Below, one piece after another: positions 46,323 through 56,218 of a DNA stretch of 64,000 nucleotides (within the stretch, counting starts at the first letter, position 1; every line of letters begins with the position of its first letter). The notes beneath the pieces were generated by a model that saw nothing but the letters and a program-made list of their open reading frames with translations, did not search any database and was not told where the DNA came from. A program made the position numbers and the translations under genes. This stretch comes from Aureimonas sp. AU4 (GTDB lineage Bacteria > Pseudomonadota > Alphaproteobacteria > Rhizobiales > Rhizobiaceae), in the NCBI RefSeq assembly GCF_001463765.1, contig NZ_BBWK01000062.1, positions 1 to 64,000 of the forward strand. Reading direction: 5' to 3'.

Positions 46323-47639
46323 ATGGGGACTGCGATGCGTACGGACAAGGTGAGAATCACGAGGCTTCGGCTGGTCCGGTCCGCGGCTCTCGTGACAGTG
46401 GCGGCTCTGGCGGGCTGCAGCGCGGACGCGACGCGTCTGCAGGACGGTTTCTACACGGGTGCGATCCCGCAGGCCTCCGTCCCGACGCAGGTCGCGGCCG
46501 TCCCGGTGGCACAGCCCAATGCTTCGATGGGCATGGGCACGACGGGCGCGTCGCAGACCTACGCGGCGGCGACGCCGCCGGTGACGCGCTCCTCGCTGCC
46601 GCCTCCGCCGGCCGCTTCCTACAATGGCGGCGGATCGACCTACGCGCCGATGGCGCAGGCAGGCGCGCCGGCTTCGAGCGCGCCGATCGCCAGCCGGGAG
46701 GTCGGGCAGACCCAAGCGGCCCAAGCCATGTCGAACGCCTCGCATTCGGGCGGAGCGGGCACCTGGACCGTGACCTCGGGCGACTCGGTACTCGGTATCG
46801 CGCGCCGCAGCGGCGTCCGCGCCGCCGACCTTCGCGCCGCCAACAACCTGAGCGACGACAATATCCGCATCGGTCAGGTACTGCGTCTACCCGGCGGAGC
46901 CAGCGCGCAGGCGCCGGCCTCGAACACCCGCATCGCCTCGCTGGGCGCCCCGCCGACCACGCTGCAGGCGCAGGCCGCGGCGATCGCGGTGCCGCGTGCC
47001 GCGCCCGTCCGGGCCGCTGCCGCTCCCGCCGCGACGGCCGCCGCGCCGGTGCCGGCCAGCAACACGCCGCACAAGACCGCCAAGGTCGAGACGCCCGCTC
47101 ACAAGCCGGCCGAGCCGGCGCCGGTAGTGGCCGCTGCGCCGGCCGCCGAGGCGCCGGTCGCAACCCAGTCGAGCGTTGCGGCGGCGGTGCCCGCAGCTCC
47201 CGCCACCACGGTCGAGAAGGAGGAAACGCGCGAGGTCGCCTCGCTCGCCCCGGCTTCCACCGGCATCGACCAGTTCCGCTGGCCCGTCCAGGGACGCGTC
47301 GTGAAGAACTTCGGCGACAAGGTCGGATCGCGCCGCAACGAGGGCCTCAACATCTCCGTGCCGCGCGGGACGCCCGTGAAGGCGGCCGAAAACGGCGTCG
47401 TCATATATGCCGGCGACGGTCTGAAGGAGTTCGGCAAGACGGTTCTCGTCAAGCACGACAACGGCCTCGTCACGGTCTACGGCCACGCCGACGACATCCT
47501 CGTGCAGCGCGGCGCGACGGTGAAGCGCGGCCAGGAGATCGCGAAGGCGGGCATGACCGGCGACACGGACACCCCCATGCTGCACTTCGAGGTCCGCAAG
47601 GACTCCTCGCCCGTGAACCCGATGACCTATCTCCACTAG
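46323..47639 (+). CDS. LysM/M23 lipoprotein, NlpD/DipM-like with degenerate active site
   Basis: The product is 438 residues from ATG 46323; ATG 46335 is an alternative. A lipobox (ALAGC, C32) follows a basic hydrophobic signal. One LysM domain (about 142-195, GTWTVTSGDSVLGIA), a long Ala/Pro linker and a C-terminal M23/LytM domain (FRWPVQGRVVKNFG) follow. The usual first zinc-ligand motif HxGxD is replaced by RRNEGLNIS, though GHAD and LHFEVR remain. It is thus probably a non-catalytic amidase activator in division, like NlpD and EnvC. Confidence 0.88.
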   Translation: MGTAMRTDKVRITRLRLVRSAALVTVAALAGCSADATRLQDGFYTGAIPQASVPTQVAAVPVAQPNASMGMGTTGASQTYAAATPPVTRSSLPPPPAASYNGGGSTYAPMAQAGAPASSAPIASREVGQTQAAQAMSNASHSGGAGTWTVTSGDSVLGIARRSGVRAADLRAANNLSDDNIRIGQVLRLPGGASAQAPASNTRIASLGAPPTTLQAQAAAIAVPRAAPVRAAAAPAATAAAPVPASNTPHKTAKVETPAHKPAEPAPVVAAAPAAEAPVATQSSVAAAVPAAPATTVEKEETREVASLAPASTGIDQFRWPVQGRVVKNFGDKVGSRRNEGLNISVPRGTPVKAAENGVVIYAGDGLKEFGKTVLVKHDNGLVTVYGHADDILVQRGATVKRGQEIAKAGMTGDTDTPMLHFEVRKDSSPVNPMTYLH

Positions 47640-47667
47640 CGTCATCCGGTAGCCGACATGGTCAGGA

Positions 47668-47697
47668 GGGGTCCGGCAGCGATGCCGGGCCCCATTT
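47668..47697 (+). terminator. Hairpin between convergent LytM-factor and DUF815 genes
   Basis: An 11-bp stem (47668-47678 with 47683-47693, one G-T pair) with a GCGA loop of the GNRA class. It is placed between the two convergent stop codons (47639 and 47702). T runs are short on both sides. It can serve both directions. Confidence 0.65.
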
Positions 47698-47701
47698 CAC
47701 G

Positions 47702-48568
47702 TCAGGCGATGTCGATACGCCGGCCGAGGCGTCCGGCGAGATCCTGCACGAACTGGAACGCGACGCGGCCCGAGCGGCTGCCGCGCGTCGTCGACCATTC
47801 CAGCGCTTCGGCACGGACACTGTCGGGCTCGGCCTTGATCCCGGCCGCCTCAAGATAGCCGTCCACCATCGCGAGATATTCGTCCTGCGAGCATTTGTGG
47901 AAACCGAGCCAGAGGCCGAACCGGTCCGAGAGCGAGACCTTCTCCTCCACGGCCTCTCCCGGATTGATCGCGGTGGAGCGCTCGTTCTCCATCATGTCGC
48001 GGGGCAGGAGATGCCGCCGGTTCGAGGTCGCATAGAAGAGGACGTTGTCGGGTCGTCCCTCGACGCCGCCGTCGAGCGCGGCCTTCAGCGACTTGTAGGA
48101 CGTATCGTCGTGGTCGAAGGAGAGGTCGTCGCAGAAGAGAAGGATCGGAAAAGGCGCCGCCCTCAGCGCCGACATGAGTTCGGGCAGCGAATCGATGTCC
48201 TCGCGATGGATCTCGATCAGCTTGAGCGGCGGCCGCGTGCCGTCGCCTTCGCAGTTCACCGTATGCTGGGCGGCCTTGACCAGCGACGACTTGCCCATGC
48301 CCCGCGCCCCCCACAGGAGGGCGTTGTTGGCGGGCAGTCCCTGTGAGAAGCGACGTGTGTTCTCGAGCAGGATGTCACGCGCGCGGTCGATGCCCTTCAG
48401 CAGCGTCACCGGCACGCGGTTGACTCGCGGGACCGGGGTCAGCCCGGCCGGCGGGGCGAAGACGAAGCAGTCCGCGACCGAAAGGTCGAGCGGGGCCGCA
48501 GCGGGCGGTGCCAGGCGTTCCAGCGCATCCGCGATGCGTTCGAGTGTCGTGAGGATATCCGCGTTCAT
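47702..48568 (-). CDS. DUF815 family AAA ATPase
   Basis: The product is 288 residues from the ATG at 48568 (MNADILTTLERIADALERL). Walker A is GARGMGKSS at 87-95, Walker B-like PILLFCDDLS at 141-150, and a Sensor 1 region contains NVLFYATSNRRHLLP. The family's function is not established; it resembles the DnaC/IstB-type AAA fold. It is transcribed away from yajC, with a 135-bp shared intergenic region. Confidence 0.88.
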   Translation of the reverse strand: MNADILTTLERIADALERLAPPAAAPLDLSVADCFVFAPPAGLTPVPRVNRVPVTLLKGIDRARDILLENTRRFSQGLPANNALLWGARGMGKSSLVKAAQHTVNCEGDGTRPPLKLIEIHREDIDSLPELMSALRAAPFPILLFCDDLSFDHDDTSYKSLKAALDGGVEGRPDNVLFYATSNRRHLLPRDMMENERSTAINPGEAVEEKVSLSDRFGLWLGFHKCSQDEYLAMVDGYLEAAGIKAEPDSVRAEALEWSTTRGSRSGRVAFQFVQDLAGRLGRRIDIA

Positions 48569-48703
48569 GAGCCGACCCGCATCGCCCGATCGTGAGGCGA
48601 TCCGGCCTGACTTGTGTTGCATTCAGGCCGACCGTTCGTATATTCCGCGCGACTTGGACAGGGCCTTTTTCAGCGCCTTCTGTCGTTTCGCGAGGAAATT
48701 GGA

Positions 48704-49045
48704 ATGTTCGTCACACCGGCTTTCGCACAGACCGCCACCGCTGCGGGAGGGCCGGAGAGCATTCTGATCAGCGTCCTGCCCTTCGTGGCCGTGTTCGCGA
48801 TCATGTACTTCCTGATCATCCGACCGCAGCGCGCCGCCGCCAAGCGACGTGACGAGATGCTCAAGAACATCCGGCGCGGCGATACGATCATCACCGGCGG
48901 CGGCATCGTGGCGAAGGTCACCAAGGTGATGGACAACGGCGAACTCGAGGTCCAGATTTCCGAGCAGACCAAGATTCGTGTCCTGCAGAGCATGGTCGCC
49001 GACGTGCGCGTGAAGGGCGAGCCCACGGCGGCCAACACGAAATAG
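48704..49045 (+). CDS. yajC: Preprotein translocase subunit YajC
   Basis: YajC associates with SecDF. The product is 113 residues from the ATG at 48704 (GCGAGGAAATTGGA region before it). A short N-terminal stretch (MFVTPAFAQ) is followed by a single transmembrane helix ILISVLPFVAVFAIMYFLII. The conserved cytoplasmic block RPQRAAAKRRDEML then leads to RRGDTIITGGGIVAKV. It is 129 bp before secDF. Confidence 0.95.
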   Translation: MFVTPAFAQTATAAGGPESILISVLPFVAVFAIMYFLIIRPQRAAAKRRDEMLKNIRRGDTIITGGGIVAKVTKVMDNGELEVQISEQTKIRVLQSMVADVRVKGEPTAANTK

Positions 49046-49174
49046 CCGCAAGCGGCGCGCAACTGGCCCGCGTCCGGCACGACAGCCGGGCAGGGCCGCT
49101 CTTCGCCGAAAGGCGTTCCAAAAAGGACTCCGGCGCCCTTGCGTCAGGGGTCCTGTTCGACGTTCAGGATACCG

Positions 49175-51748
49175 ATGCTCTACTTCGCGCGCTGGAAGAC
49201 CATTCTCATCTGGCTGGCCGTTCTGGCGGGTATCCTCTTCGCGCTGCCCAACGTCCTGACCGATAGTCAGCGCGCCAGCCTGCCCCGCTTCATGCCGGAC
49301 AGGCCGATGACGCTGGGTCTCGATCTCCAGGGCGGCTCCTACGTCCTCCTGGAAGTCGACCGCGCGTCGCTCGTCAACGACCGCCTCCAGAGCCTGCGCG
49401 ACGACGTTCAGGTCAGCCTGCGCAACGCCAATGTCGGCTTCAACAGCGTCACCGAGCAGAACGGCGGCATCCAGTTCACCTTGCGCGACCCGACGCAGGC
49501 GGAAGCCGCGCGCACCGCGCTTCAGGGCCTGACCTCGCCGATCTCGACGAGTCTTCTGGCCGGCGGCTCGGTCACCGAGACCGAGCTGGCCGAAATCCAG
49601 CCCAACACGTTCCGCCTGACGTTGACGGATGCCGGCGTGAACTACCGCCTGTCGACCGCCGTCTCGCAGTCGATCGAGGTCGTGCGGCGGCGCGTCGACG
49701 AACTCGGCACGACCGAGCCGGTGATCCAGCGGCAGGGTCTCGACCGGATCATGGTTCAGGTGCCCGGCCTGCAGGATCCCGCTCGTCTCAAGAACCTCTT
49801 GAATCAGACGGCGCGCCTGACCTTCCGCCTGGTCGACGTCAACAACTCCGCCCAGGCCGTCGCTGCCGGGCAGCAGCCCGCGCCGGCCGGCTCGGAACTG
49901 CTTCAGACCACCGACAACCCGCCGGCGCCGATCCTCGTGCAGCGGCAGGTCATGATCGCGGGCGACAACCTGACGGACGCGCAGGCTGGCTTCGACCAGC
50001 AGACCAACCAGCCGGTGGTGAACATCCGCTTCGACTCGCGCGGCGCCCAGCGCTTCGGCGAGGTGACGCGTGACAACGTCAACCGCCCCTTCGCCATCGT
50101 CCTCGACGACAAGGTCCTGTCGGCGCCCAACATCCGCGAGCCGATCCTTGGCGGACAGGCTCAGATCTCCGGCAACTTCACGGTGCAGACCGCGAACGAC
50201 CTGGCGGTTCTGCTGCGCGCGGGCGCCCTGCCTGCGACGCTCGACATCATCGAGGAGCGGACCGTCGGTCCGGGCCTTGGCGCCGACTCCGTCGCGGCCG
50301 GGCAGAACGCCGGCATCATCGGTGGCGTCTTCGTGATCGCCTTCATGCTGATCGCCTACGGCTTTCTCGGCGTCATCGCCAACATCGCGCTGATCGTGAA
50401 CGTCATTCTCCTGGTGGCGGTTCTCTCGGTGCTGGGCTCGACGCTGACGCTGCCGGGCATCGCCGGCATCGTGCTCACCATGGGCATGGCGGTCGATTCG
50501 AACGTCCTCATCTACGAACGCATCCTGGAGGAACGGCGACAGGGACGATCCGTCGTCCAGTCGATCGACGCCGGCTTCCACAAGGCGCTCGGCACGATCA
50601 TGGACGCCAACATCACGACGCTGATCGCGGCGGCCGTTCTGTTCTTCCTCGGCTCCGGTCCGGTGCGTGGCTTCGCCGTGACGCTGGCGCTCGGCATCTT
50701 CACGACGATCTTCACGGCGCTGACGTTGACGCGCTGGATGGTGGCCTTCTGGGTGCGCCGCCGCCGTCCGAAGGAAGTGCCGCGCGGCTATAACTTCATT
50801 CCGCACGGCACGAACGTCCGCTTCATGGCGATCCGCAAATGGGCCTTCGCCACGACGCTCAGCCTATCGGTCCTGGCGATCGCCAGCGTCTTTGTCGGCG
50901 GCCTCAACTTCGGCATCGACTTCACGGGCGGAACGGTCCTCGAGCTGCGTGCCAAGGGCGATGCCGCAGACGTCGCCAAGATCCGGGAAGACCTGTCCCC
51001 GATCGTGGATGGCGACATTCAGGTTCAGGAGTTCGGCACCCCCCGCGACGTCCTGATCCGCTTCGCGGTTCAGCCGCAGGATGCGGCGAACCCGCAGGCA
51101 AGCGTCAATGCGGTTCGCGGCGCCCTCGCGCAGGACTACGACTTCCAACGCGTCGAGGTCGTCGGACCGACCGTGTCGGGTGAACTCGCCTGGGCCGCCA
51201 TCTTCGGCGTCGGCGCGGCGATGCTCGCCATAGCGGTCTACGTCTGGGTGCGGTTCGAGTGGCACTTCGCCGTCGGCGCGCTGCTCGCAACGGCTCACGA
51301 TGTCGCCATGGCGATGGGCTTCCTCGTCGTGTCGCAGCTCGAGTTCAACCTATCGACCATCGCCGCGCTGCTGACGATCGTCGGCTACTCGCTGAACGAC
51401 ACGGTGGTGGTGTTCGACCGCATCCGCGAGAATCTGCGCAAGTACAAGAAGATGCCGATCGCCGACATCATCGATCTGTCGCTGAACGAGACGCTGTCCC
51501 GCACGATGCTGACGGCCGTCACTCTTGTGCTCGCGCTGGTGGCCCTCTACGGCTTCGGCGGCGACGTGATCCGCGTCTTCGTCGCGCCGATGCTGGTCGG
51601 CGTTCTGGTCGGCGTCTATTCGTCGATCTTCATCGCCGCGCCGATCCTCATCTACTTCCGCCTGCGGCCGGATAGCATCAAGGGCGGTGCGACCGACGAG
51701 ACGGCCAAGCCGAGCCCGTCCGGTGGTGCCACCGCCGGCAAGGCCTGA
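49175..51748 (+). CDS. secDF: Fused protein translocase SecDF
   Basis: SecD and SecF use the proton gradient to pull exported proteins. Here they are one 857-residue chain. The SecD half (to about 530) contains LGLDLQGGSYVLLEV and the GMAVDSNVLIYERI motif. A conserved GTNVRFMAIRK-type linker leads to the SecF half with GGLNFGIDFTGG and GYSLNDTVVVFDRIREN. About 12 membrane helices in total. An earlier TTG at 49139 is an alternative start. Fusion is known from several alphaproteobacteria. Confidence 0.96.
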   Translation: MLYFARWKTILIWLAVLAGILFALPNVLTDSQRASLPRFMPDRPMTLGLDLQGGSYVLLEVDRASLVNDRLQSLRDDVQVSLRNANVGFNSVTEQNGGIQFTLRDPTQAEAARTALQGLTSPISTSLLAGGSVTETELAEIQPNTFRLTLTDAGVNYRLSTAVSQSIEVVRRRVDELGTTEPVIQRQGLDRIMVQVPGLQDPARLKNLLNQTARLTFRLVDVNNSAQAVAAGQQPAPAGSELLQTTDNPPAPILVQRQVMIAGDNLTDAQAGFDQQTNQPVVNIRFDSRGAQRFGEVTRDNVNRPFAIVLDDKVLSAPNIREPILGGQAQISGNFTVQTANDLAVLLRAGALPATLDIIEERTVGPGLGADSVAAGQNAGIIGGVFVIAFMLIAYGFLGVIANIALIVNVILLVAVLSVLGSTLTLPGIAGIVLTMGMAVDSNVLIYERILEERRQGRSVVQSIDAGFHKALGTIMDANITTLIAAAVLFFLGSGPVRGFAVTLALGIFTTIFTALTLTRWMVAFWVRRRRPKEVPRGYNFIPHGTNVRFMAIRKWAFATTLSLSVLAIASVFVGGLNFGIDFTGGTVLELRAKGDAADVAKIREDLSPIVDGDIQVQEFGTPRDVLIRFAVQPQDAANPQASVNAVRGALAQDYDFQRVEVVGPTVSGELAWAAIFGVGAAMLAIAVYVWVRFEWHFAVGALLATAHDVAMAMGFLVVSQLEFNLSTIAALLTIVGYSLNDTVVVFDRIRENLRKYKKMPIADIIDLSLNETLSRTMLTAVTLVLALVALYGFGGDVIRVFVAPMLVGVLVGVYSSIFIAAPILIYFRLRPDSIKGGATDETAKPSPSGGATAGKA

Positions 51749-51756
51749 GCCGGGCG

Positions 51757-52146
51757 ATGGCCGACGAGCAGGTCATCCGCGACGCGCACTATCCGCGTCG
51801 CGCTCCGGTCGATGCCTACGGTTCGGGTGGCTTCCGTTTCGCCGACATGTCGCATCGGGGCTCGCTGCTGTGCCTCCCGTCCGGCATCTACGGATGGGAC
51901 GCAACGCCCGAGGCGCCGTTCGGCGGGGAGCGCCTTCTGAAGGTCTTCGAGGAACGCGACGACATTCGCTTCTTCCTCTACGGGACGGGACGGGACATTC
52001 GGCGCCTTCCTCCCGCGCTCACCGATCGCTTCCGCGCTGCCGGCATCTCGGTCGATCCGATGTCGACCGGGGCCGCGGTGCGCACCTACAACATCATGCT
52101 GGCCGAGGGCCGGCCCGTCGGCGCCGCTCTGATCGCGGTGGATTGA
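51757..52146 (+). CDS. Mth938-like domain protein (NDUFAF3 family)
   Basis: The product is 129 residues with the family pattern of FADMSHRGSLLCLPSGIYGW, FLYGTGRDIRRLP and STGAAVRTYNIMLAEGRPV in three blocks. The mitochondrial member NDUFAF3 is a complex I assembly factor, and bacterial homologues often sit next to secDF as here. It starts 8 bp after the secDF stop. The bacterial function is inferred. Confidence 0.85.
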   Translation: MADEQVIRDAHYPRRAPVDAYGSGGFRFADMSHRGSLLCLPSGIYGWDATPEAPFGGERLLKVFEERDDIRFFLYGTGRDIRRLPPALTDRFRAAGISVDPMSTGAAVRTYNIMLAEGRPVGAALIAVD

Positions 52147-52150
52147 CCCG

Positions 52151-52993
52151 ATGAGCGATGCGGGACGAAGTGCAGGGCTCGACGGCTTTGCGGAATGCGA
52201 GCGGCTTCTGGCCGAGGGCGATCCCGAACGCGCCGTCTCGGTCGGCTTCGCTCCGGCGGACCGGCGCGACGCGCTGAACGCCCTTTATGCGTTCAACCTC
52301 GAGACGGCTCGCGTTCGCGATCACGTCAGCCAGCCGCTGCCGGGTGAGATCCGGTTGCAGTGGTGGCGTGACCGGATCGAGGCCGACCCTGGTTCCGAAG
52401 AACCGGGGCAGGGCTCGCCCGTCGCGGCGGCCCTCGTCGAGACGATTCGGCGGCATGATCTGCCGACCGACGCCTTCGATCGCTTTCTCGAGGCCCGCAT
52501 CTTCGATCTCTACGACGACCCGATGCCGTCGGTGACCGATTTCGAGGCCTATGCGGGGCAGACGGCTTCGACGCTGATCGTCCTCGCCTCGATGGTCCTC
52601 GACCGTGCCGAGGCGCACCGTATCACGGAGGCCGCGGGACATGCCGGGGTCGCGCAGCTCGCGGTCGGTGTCCTGCGCCTTGCCACGATCCATCGCCGAC
52701 GCAACCAGGTTTTCGTGCCGGTCGATCTCCTCGCCTCGGTCGGAACGGATGCCGCCGACTGGCTGGCGGGCGGCGAAGGGGCGAAGCGAGCGGAAGCCGC
52801 GATGGCCGCGCTGGCCGCGGATCACCTTGAGAAGGCGCGAACCCATCTTCGTGCCGCGCCACGTCAGTTCCGCCCGGCCTTCCTGCCGGCCCTTCTGACA
52901 TCCCGGCATCTCGCCAAGCTGGACCGCGATTCGCCGCAGCCCGTCGGCCCGCTCGATCGCCTCTGGTTCTACTGGCGGAGCATGCGCGGTTGA
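52151..52993 (+). CDS. Phytoene/squalene synthase family protein, NDUFAF6-like
   Basis: The product is 280 residues with an isoprenoid-synthase fold, recognisable by LNALYAFNLETARVRDHV and GEIRLQWWRDRI. True synthases carry Asp-rich motifs (such as DELVD) at the position of LETARVRD; here the aspartate pattern is absent, so catalysis of prenyl condensation is unlikely. The same substitution occurs in NDUFAF6, a complex I assembly factor. It begins 4 bp after the Mth938 gene, supporting a joint role. Confidence 0.82.
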   Translation: MSDAGRSAGLDGFAECERLLAEGDPERAVSVGFAPADRRDALNALYAFNLETARVRDHVSQPLPGEIRLQWWRDRIEADPGSEEPGQGSPVAAALVETIRRHDLPTDAFDRFLEARIFDLYDDPMPSVTDFEAYAGQTASTLIVLASMVLDRAEAHRITEAAGHAGVAQLAVGVLRLATIHRRRNQVFVPVDLLASVGTDAADWLAGGEGAKRAEAAMAALAADHLEKARTHLRAAPRQFRPAFLPALLTSRHLAKLDRDSPQPVGPLDRLWFYWRSMRG

Positions 52994-54771
52994 TCGCAAC
53001 GGCGCGCAGCGTGCGTGCGGGACGAGTGAGGGCGCTCGCCGCTGCCGTTGTCGACCTGGTCCGCCGGGCAACCTCCCGCTTTCCGGTCACCACAGCGCTT
53101 GTCGTTCTGTTCGGAACGCTCGCCGTCGCTGAGCAACTCGACCTGACGGGTGATGCTTTATCAACCGCGCGGCTCCTCGTAGCCTTGAGCGGGGCTGCGG
53201 CCGCTTCCCTTGCCGGACATCTTCTGACGGAGGGGCGGCTCGCGAGCGCCGTGCTTCGGATTCTCACGTCCGCAGGCCTCGCCGCGATGGCGGGAAGCGC
53301 GCTCTGGCTCGCCGAGCCCTTCGAACTCTACGGGCCGATCCTGATCGCGACCTGCGTCGGCGCCGTACCGGTCGTCGGCATGGCGGGTCGGGGAAGCGCG
53401 GCCGACTTCTGGGGCTTCGTCCTCTGGACGACCGCCGGGATCGTCCTCGCCTTCCTGGCTGTGGTCGTCTTCTCGGTCGGTGTCTACGCCATCCTCCAGA
53501 TGCTCGAATACCTTCTGGACGTGCCACGCTTCCAGCGGATCGAATCGGCAGTCTGGGTAGCGGCGATCTCGCTGGTCGGGCCACTCGTCGCGCTCGGGCG
53601 TGTCCCTCCGACCAGCGGCCCCGAAATCGCCTTCGATCCGCAGGAACGCTTCGTGCGGACCACGCGGCCCCTGGCGGACTGGGTGCTCGCGCCCCTCGTG
53701 CTGGCGGCCGCAGCGGTCATTCACCTTTATGCCGCGCGCATCGCTTTGACGGGAGATGTCCCGAAGGGCCAGATCGGCTGGATCGTCTCGGCCTATCTGC
53801 TGGCCGTTCTCCTGATGCGGATCGCGATCGACCCCTTCGCAGCGCAGGAGGCCGCGCCAGCGCGCCTGTTCAGGCGCCTGTGGTCCTGGTTTCTCGTCGT
53901 CCCCCTCGGCCTCCTCGCCTACGCGCTCTGGCTGCGGGTGGCGACGGAGGGCGTCACCGTCAGCCGCTACGTCCTCGGCCTATGGCTGGTTGCCGGGGTG
54001 CTGGCGCTGGCGGCTCAGGCCGTGCCACGCTGGCGCGGCGATATCCGCATCCTGTCGGCCATTCCGCTCGGGCTCCTCCTCCTGTCGACCTTCGGACCGT
54101 GGGGCGTTGCCGCGACGGTGACAGGGAGTCAGCTCGCTTTCCTCGATCGTGACTACGGACCGTTGCTTCGCGAAGCCGGACGCGGTGGTGGCGCACCGGC
54201 CGGAGCCTCGTCCGTCATCTCCTCGCGCCTGGAAGCGCTCGAAAGCGTCGGGGCACTGCGCCGCGTGGCGGGTCTCGTCTCGGCCGAACGGCAGAGCGAT
54301 CCGATCTGGTCCCGACCGAACCTGCTGACCTGGGACGTCGTCGCCTTTCTAGCGCTTGAGCCACAGCCGCCCGAGCCGCCTCGCGCCCGGTACTTCGTGG
54401 CCCGGAGCGGAGACGCGCTGGATACGAGCGGTTTCGATCGCGTCGTCTTCCGGGACGCGCAAGACCCCGGCGCCCCGCTCGCATCCGTCGACATCCGTCT
54501 AACGCAAGGGCGGTCCGAGCTCGCCATCCGCATCGGTTCGCTGACCGATACGCTCGATTTGGCACCCATTCTCGCGACGCTGCCATGGACGGATGAGCGC
54601 GGTGTCGCCACCGCGACGCCGGCCGTCGCGGACCTCACGACGGCCGGGGGTCGCCATATGCGGGTGCGCGTCGAGCGCGCGAACCTCGTTCTGGACGACC
54701 GGCTGGTGGCACTCGCCGCCGCGTATCTCTGGCGGGACGCGGAGTGGCGGGCCGCTACTCCGCCGCGATAG
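52990..54771 (+). CDS. DUF4153 family multi-pass membrane protein
   Basis: The product is 593 residues with about ten hydrophobic segments in the first 390 and a soluble C-terminal part. The family has no assigned function. The TTG start at 52990 overlaps the preceding stop as TTGA and has a CGGAG ribosome binding site; GTG at 53011 is an alternative. Its 3' end overlaps the 3' end of trmFO by 17 bp on the other strand. Confidence 0.8.
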   Translation: MIATARSVRAGRVRALAAAVVDLVRRATSRFPVTTALVVLFGTLAVAEQLDLTGDALSTARLLVALSGAAAASLAGHLLTEGRLASAVLRILTSAGLAAMAGSALWLAEPFELYGPILIATCVGAVPVVGMAGRGSAADFWGFVLWTTAGIVLAFLAVVVFSVGVYAILQMLEYLLDVPRFQRIESAVWVAAISLVGPLVALGRVPPTSGPEIAFDPQERFVRTTRPLADWVLAPLVLAAAAVIHLYAARIALTGDVPKGQIGWIVSAYLLAVLLMRIAIDPFAAQEAAPARLFRRLWSWFLVVPLGLLAYALWLRVATEGVTVSRYVLGLWLVAGVLALAAQAVPRWRGDIRILSAIPLGLLLLSTFGPWGVAATVTGSQLAFLDRDYGPLLREAGRGGGAPAGASSVISSRLEALESVGALRRVAGLVSAERQSDPIWSRPNLLTWDVVAFLALEPQPPEPPRARYFVARSGDALDTSGFDRVVFRDAQDPGAPLASVDIRLTQGRSELAIRIGSLTDTLDLAPILATLPWTDERGVATATPAVADLTTAGGRHMRVRVERANLVLDDRLVALAAAYLWRDAEWRAATPPR

Positions 54772-56167
54772 CGGCCGGCTCCGCGATACCGAGCCAGGCG
54801 CGGCAGTCGGACAGGGCGCGAGCCGAGAGAGCGTGCTTCTTCGCCACGGTCTTCTCCTTGCCGCGCAGGCGCTTGCCCTCCTCGCGCGGAACCTCGATCG
54901 GGGGAAAGAGGCCGAAGTTGACATTCATCGGCTGGAAGGACCGCTTGCCTCCTTCCTCCTCGGTCGATAGGTGGCCGCCGGTGATGTGGGCGAGGAGCGC
55001 GCCCATCGCCGTGGTGACGGGTGGCGGCGACGCCGCTCGGCCGAGGGCCTCGGCCGCCGCGAAGCGCCCGGCCATGAGACCGACCGAGGCGGACTCCACA
55101 TAACCTTCGCAGCCCGTGATCTGACCTGCGAAGCGCAGCGCCGGACGGCTCTTCAGCCGCAGCGTCGCATCGAGCAGGGTCGGCGAGTTGAGGTAGGTGT
55201 TCCGGTGCAGACCGCCGAGCCGGGCGAACTCCGCGTTCTCTAGGCCCGGAATGGTCCGGAAGACGCGGACCTGATCGGCGTAGCGCAGCTTCGTCTGGAA
55301 GCCCACCATGTTGTACAGCGTGCCGAGGGCGTTATCCTGGCGCAGCTGCACGACGGCATGGGGCTTGGTGGCGGGGTCGTGGGCATTGGTCAGGCCCATC
55401 GGCTTCATCGGACCCCAGCGCAACGTCTCAGGACCACGCTCCGCCATGACCTCGATCGGCAGGCAGCCGTCGAAATAGGGCGTGCCTTCCCACTCGCGGA
55501 ACTCGGTCTTATCACTGGCGAGAAGCGCGGCGATGAAGCCCTCGTACTGCTCGCGGCTCATCGGGCAGTTCACGTAGTCCTTGCCCGTGCCGCCAGGCCC
55601 GACCTTATCGTAGCGCGACTGGAACCAGGCCTTCGTCATGTCGATCGTGTCGAAATGTACGATCGGCGCGATGGCGTCGAAGAAGGCGAGGGCGTCCGAT
55701 CCGGTCTCGGCGCGGATCGCCTCGGCGAGCGCCGGCGCCGTCAGCGGACCGGTCGCGACGATGGTCGGTCCCCATTCGGCGGGCGGCAGGCCGGAGACCT
55801 CCTCGCGGCGCACGTCGATCAGCCGATGCGCCACGATCTCAGCGGTCACGCGCTCGGCAAAGCCATCGCGGTCGACCGCGAGCGCGCCGCCGGCTGGAAC
55901 CTGATGGGCGTCCGCGCAGCGCATGATCAGCGAGCCGGCCAACCGCATCTCGGCATGGAGCACGCCGACCGCGTTGGACTGCGCGTCGTCGGAGCGGAAG
56001 GAGTTGGAGCAGACGAGCTCCGCCAGAGAGTCGGTCTTGTGGGCATCCGTGCCGCGCGTTCCGCGCATCTCGTGGAGCATGACGGGCACGCCCGCCTCGG
56101 CGATCTGCCATGCGGCTTCGGAGCCGGCGAGGCCGCCGCCGACGATGTGGATGGGTGTCTGGGTCAT
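54755..56167 (-). CDS. trmFO: Methylene-THF-tRNA-uridine-54 methyltransferase TrmFO
   Basis: A folate- and FAD-dependent enzyme that makes m5U54 in tRNA, in place of SAM-dependent TrmA. The product is 470 residues. The FAD motif [11 protein letters not shown] is at 10-20, followed by the family signatures [26 protein letters not shown] and [19 protein letters not shown], where the second and third anchor the folate site. It lies 51 bp downstream of the epimerase on the minus strand. Confidence 0.96.
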   Translation of the reverse strand: MTQTPIHIVGGGLAGSEAAWQIAEAGVPVMLHEMRGTRGTDAHKTDSLAELVCSNSFRSDDAQSNAVGVLHAEMRLAGSLIMRCADAHQVPAGGALAVDRDGFAERVTAEIVAHRLIDVRREEVSGLPPAEWGPTIVATGPLTAPALAEAIRAETGSDALAFFDAIAPIVHFDTIDMTKAWFQSRYDKVGPGGTGKDYVNCPMSREQYEGFIAALLASDKTEFREWEGTPYFDGCLPIEVMAERGPETLRWGPMKPMGLTNAHDPATKPHAVVQLRQDNALGTLYNMVGFQTKLRYADQVRVFRTIPGLENAEFARLGGLHRNTYLNSPTLLDATLRLKSRPALRFAGQITGCEGYVESASVGLMAGRFAAAEALGRAASPPPVTTAMGALLAHITGGHLSTEEEGGKRSFQPMNVNFGLFPPIEVPREEGKRLRGKEKTVAKKHALSARALSDCRAWLGIAEPAAIAAE

Positions 56168-56218
56168 GCGCCGGTTTTAGCAGTCCGGCGCCGGCCGTCA
56201 AAGTGCGCCGGAAAGCGC

